NCBI RefSeq assembly: GCF_001428805.1
Contig: NZ_LMIS01000001.1
Span: forward strand, 2,486,451 to 2,550,450
DNA length: 64,000 nucleotides
Source: Aeromicrobium sp. Root236
GTDB taxonomy: Bacteria > Actinomycetota > Actinomycetes > Propionibacteriales > Nocardioidaceae
Direction: 5' to 3'
The notes beneath the pieces are model-generated. The model was given only the letters and a program-made list of their open reading frames with translations. It did no database searches and had not been told where the DNA came from. Positions 61,730-64,000 of the stretch are shown piece by piece. Positions within the stretch are counted from its first letter, which is position 1, and every line of letters begins with the position of its first letter. A program made the position numbers and the translations under genes.

Positions 61730-61764
61730 GTATTGGGACCAGATCGAACTCCCAAGGAGCTGTG

Positions 61765-62931
61765 ATGACCCAGGCTGTGCTGGACGCCGTACGCGACCTA
61801 CTTCCGGCGTTTCGCGAGCGCGCCGACGAGACCGAGCGCTTGCGGCAGGTGCCCGACGCATCGGTCAAGGAGCTGGAGGAGACCGGGTTCTTCCGGCTGC
61901 TGCAGCCCAAGCGCTTCGACGGGCTCGAGGGCGATCCGATCGACTTCTACACCGCGGTCAGCCTCATCGCCTCGGCGTGCGGCTCGACGGGCTGGATCTC
62001 GTCGGTCCTCGGCGTCCACCCGTGGCAGATCGCGCTGTTCCACGACGACGCGCAGCAGGCCGTGTGGGGTCAGGACACCTCGACCCGCCTGAGCTCGTCG
62101 TACGCCCCGACCGGCAAGGCGACGGTCACCGACGGTGGCTACCTGCTGCAGGGCCGGTGGAGCTTCTCGTCCGGCTCGGCGCACGCGACGTGGGTGCTGC
62201 TCGGCGGGCTGGTCTCCAACGACGAGGGCCAGATCGTCGACTTCAAGACGTTCCTCGTGCCGCGCGAGAAGTACGAGGTCGTCGACGTCTGGAACGTCGT
62301 CGGCCTCTCCGGCACCGGGTCCAACGACATCGTGGTCGAGGAGACGTTCGTCCCTGACGAGTTCACCCTCTCGATGGGCGACACCGGTCGCTGCAAGGGT
62401 CCCGGCCAGGAGCAGAACCCCGGCGACCTCTACAAGCTGCCCTTCCACTCCCTGTTCACCACCACGATCAGCACGCCGATCATCGGCATGGCCCGTGGTG
62501 CGTACGCCGAGCACGTCGACATGCAGCAGAAGCGGGTGCGTGCCGCGTACGCCGGCGAGAAGGCGTCGTCCGATCCGTTCGCCGCGGTCCGCATCGCGCG
62601 TGCCGGCAGCGAGATCGACGCCGCGTGGGCCCTGACGATGGCCAACATCCGCGAGGAGCAGGCCCTGGTCGCCAAGGGCGAGAAGATCCCGATCTCGCTG
62701 CGCCTCAAGGTCCGCCGCGACCAGGTGCTCGGCACCCAGCGGGCGATCGACGCGATCGACGAGCTCTTCGAGGCGTCGGGCGGCCGTGCGCTGGCCCAGG
62801 GCACCTACCTCCAGCGGGCCTGGCGCGATGCTCACGCCGGGCGCGTGCACGCCGCGAACGATCCCGAGCGCGCGCTGCAGATGTACGGCATGGCGGAGTT
62901 CGGTCACAAGGTCGACCCGGGAATGTACTGA
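61765..62931 (+). CDS. hsaA: 3-HSA hydroxylase, oxygenase component
   Basis: A 388-residue flavin-dependent monooxygenase of the acyl-CoA dehydrogenase fold, hydroxylating 3-hydroxy-9,10-seconandrost-triene-dione at C4 with reduced flavin from HsaB. It has ERADETERLRQVPDASVKELEETGFFRLLQPKRF near the start, SACGSTGWISSVLGVHPWQIALF near 71, the GRWSFSSGSAHATWVLLGG substrate loop near 130 and GLSGTGSNDIVVEETFVPDEF near 182. The ATG at 61765 follows AAGGAG. The reductase hsaB is outside the window. Confidence 0.94.
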   Translation: MTQAVLDAVRDLLPAFRERADETERLRQVPDASVKELEETGFFRLLQPKRFDGLEGDPIDFYTAVSLIASACGSTGWISSVLGVHPWQIALFHDDAQQAVWGQDTSTRLSSSYAPTGKATVTDGGYLLQGRWSFSSGSAHATWVLLGGLVSNDEGQIVDFKTFLVPREKYEVVDVWNVVGLSGTGSNDIVVEETFVPDEFTLSMGDTGRCKGPGQEQNPGDLYKLPFHSLFTTTISTPIIGMARGAYAEHVDMQQKRVRAAYAGEKASSDPFAAVRIARAGSEIDAAWALTMANIREEQALVAKGEKIPISLRLKVRRDQVLGTQRAIDAIDELFEASGGRALAQGTYLQRAWRDAHAGRVHAANDPERALQMYGMAEFGHKVDPGMY

Positions 62932-63818
62932 TGCCAGGCCTTGATCGCGAGTCGACTCGGCGGTCCGCCAAGGCCGGCGACCTGACCCTCAACTACTACG
63001 AGGCCGGTGAGCCCACCGGCGTCGGTGGCGGGCTGCCGCTCGTCATGCTCCACGGCGGCGGTCCCGGTGCCTCGGCGTGGTCCAACTTCGGCTCGGCGTT
63101 GCCCGGCTTCGCCGAGGACTTCCGTACGCTCCTGATCGACCAGCCCGGCTTCGGGCAGAGCGACAAGCCGCCGGTCGTCGGCAACTACTTCCGGTTCGCC
63201 GCCGAGGCGGTCAAGGACCTGCTCGACGAGCTCGGCATCGAGCGCATCCACCTGCTCGGCAACAGCCTGGGTGGCGGCACCGCGGCGCGGTTCGCCCTGC
63301 TCTACCCGGAGCGCGTCGGCCGGCTCGTGCTGATGGGCCCCGGCGGTCTCAACCTCAGCCTGTTCCACGCCGACCCGACCGAGGGGGTCAAGCGGCTCAT
63401 GGAGTTCGGTGCCGCGCCGACCGCCGAGTCGATGCGTGCGTTCATCTCCACGATGGTCGTCAACCAGGACCTCGTCACCGACGAGCTGGTCGCCGAGCGC
63501 CTGGCCGACGCCACGGCGCCGGGTGCCCAGGAGGCGATGCTGTCGATGGGCATGTCGTTCTGGAACCCCGACACGTACGAGGACGGGCTCATCTGGCGCG
63601 ACGCGCACCTGATGAAGCGGCCGACGCTGCTGACGTGGGGCCGCGAGGACCGGGTCAACCCGCTCGACGGCGCGTTCGTGGCGCTCAAGATGATCCCCAA
63701 GGCGTCGCTCCACGTGTTTCCCAACTGCGGGCACTGGGCACAGATCGAGGTGGCCGAGGAGTTCCGGCAGGTCTGCACGGCCTACCTCGCCCAGCATGTC
63801 GAAAGGAAGAAGTCATGA
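62931..63818 (+). CDS. hsaD: 4,9-DSHA C-C hydrolase
   Basis: A 295-residue alpha/beta hydrolase that cleaves the meta-ring-fission product 4,9-DSHA to DOHNAA (HIP) and 2-hydroxyhexa-2,4-dienoate. The triad is visible: S112 in GNSLGG, D240 in WGREDRVNP and H268 in NCGHWAQ. HGGGPGASAW near 41 is the oxyanion region. It shares one base with hsaA (TGATG). Its C-terminal VERKKS and stop are part of a 101-bp repeat unit that starts inside this gene. Confidence 0.95.
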   Translation: MPGLDRESTRRSAKAGDLTLNYYEAGEPTGVGGGLPLVMLHGGGPGASAWSNFGSALPGFAEDFRTLLIDQPGFGQSDKPPVVGNYFRFAAEAVKDLLDELGIERIHLLGNSLGGGTAARFALLYPERVGRLVLMGPGGLNLSLFHADPTEGVKRLMEFGAAPTAESMRAFISTMVVNQDLVTDELVAERLADATAPGAQEAMLSMGMSFWNPDTYEDGLIWRDAHLMKRPTLLTWGREDRVNPLDGAFVALKMIPKASLHVFPNCGHWAQIEVAEEFRQVCTAYLAQHVERKKS

Positions 63819-63919
63819 CGATCGACCTCGCCTGGTCCTTGAGCTTGTCGAAAGGACGCCTGACACGAGTCGTTTCGACAGGCTCAACGACCGATGGTGT
63901 CGAAAGGAAGCGTTCATGA
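63815..63919 (+). CDS. 34-codon repeat-encoded ORF after hsaD
   Basis: ATG at 63815 overlaps the hsaD stop by four bases, as a coupled downstream gene would, and reads 34 residues (MTIDLAWSLSLSKGR... VERKRS) to a TGA at 63917-63919. The end is a copy of the hsaD C-terminus. I regard it as the displaced start of the next operon gene (hsaC expected), interrupted by the repeat, not as a functional protein. Confidence 0.4.
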   Translation: MTIDLAWSLSLSKGRLTRVVSTGSTTDGVERKRS

Positions 63920-64000
63920 CGATCGACCTCGCTTGGTCCTTGAGCTTGTCGAAAGGACGCCTGACACGAGTCGTTTCGACAGGCTCAACGACCGATGGTG
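63916..64000 (+). CDS. Second copy of the repeat-encoded ORF, cut by window edge
   Basis: Same start (MTIDLAWSLSL...) as at 63815, overlapping its stop by four bases, and running open to the end of the window. It is either another abortive unit or the true start of the next hsa gene after the last repeat copy. Confidence 0.4.
   Translation, partial: MTIDLAWSLSLSKGRLTRVVSTGSTTDG

Larger units (their letters stand above)
63798..64000 (+). repeat. 101-bp tandem repeat after hsaD
   Basis: Two units of 101 bases (63798-63898 and 63899-63999) and the first base of a probable third. Each starts GTCGAAAGGAAG (in the first unit the hsaD 3' end), then ATGACGATCGACCTCG, and holds a hairpin made of the TTGAGCTTGTCGAAAGGA repeat (63834-63858) and its inverted partner TTTCGACAGGCTCAACGA (63873-63890). 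The units differ at a few bases. Confidence 0.85.

Noticed and set aside
63815..64000. CRISPR array or toxin-antitoxin pair from the repeated mini-ORFs
   Set aside because: The units are directly abutting 101-bp copies with no unique spacers, and the encoded peptides are repeat translations.

Overview
The window is 64 kb of very GC-rich, densely packed DNA with strong G/C third-position bias, many ATGA/GTGA start-stop overlaps and few intergenic gaps. It carries a mycobacterial-type sterol catabolism regulon (kstR, kstD, hsa genes, igr-type side-chain genes) and a tRNA deaminase-associated protein next to tadA. This points to an actinobacterium. The short interspersed repeats built on TTGAGCTTGTCGAAAGGA suggest a Nocardioidaceae member (Nocardioides/Aeromicrobium type); that family call is inference.

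Layout. 0-3.4 kb: GABA catabolism (gabD cut by the window edge, gabT) with a divergent LysR regulator. 3.5-7 kb: small conserved proteins (DUF3817, ACT-domain, SDR, DUF4180) and menB. 7.2-10.4 kb: proton-translocating transhydrogenase pntA-pntB followed by a 39-residue membrane peptide. 10.4-15 kb: upp, the TadA-associated protein, tadA, a GNAT protein with a problematic start, and a flavin monooxygenase/FMN reductase pair. 15-23.6 kb: one eight-gene minus-strand operon encoding an oligopeptide-type ABC importer, LD-carboxypeptidase, SIS protein, M19 dipeptidase and methyltransferase, which looks like a cell-wall peptide salvage unit. 23.9-26 kb: an M20 peptidase and a class A beta-lactamase-like protein. 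26 kb: tRNA-Ser(CGA) with its terminator. 26.3-33.7 kb: an ECF-type sigma factor coupled to a membrane-anchored propeller-like protein, two further extracytoplasmic proteins and membrane proteins.

34-64 kb is a sterol (cholesterol-type) catabolism island. Seven matches to the KstR motif TnnAACnnGTTnnA lie in the promoter regions of ipdF, kstR/fadE34, an HSL esterase/wax-ester synthase pair, an alpha/beta hydrolase/fadE28-fadE29 pair, kstD/hsaE, and hsaA (two sites). Side-chain degradation is represented by fadE34, a fadE28-fadE29 fusion, a chsH2-chsH1 fusion, ltp2 and chsH3. Ring A/B opening and breakdown is represented by kstD, hsaA, hsaD, hsaE, hsaG and hsaF, and ring C/D by ipdF. HsaB, HsaC, KshAB and the KstR2-type C/D ring genes are not in the window.

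The least expected structure is at 57.3-58.7 kb. A lower-GC gene with a candidate PD-(D/E)xK-like nuclease domain sits between hsaF and an isocitrate-lyase-family gene, bracketed by a 19-bp direct repeat that duplicates the 3' end of the latter gene. At the right edge, a 101-bp unit carrying a hairpin repeat and the 3' end of hsaD is present in tandem and appears to continue past the window. Related short repeats have entered reading frames in pntA, the GNAT gene, the flavin monooxygenase gene and fadE28-fadE29.
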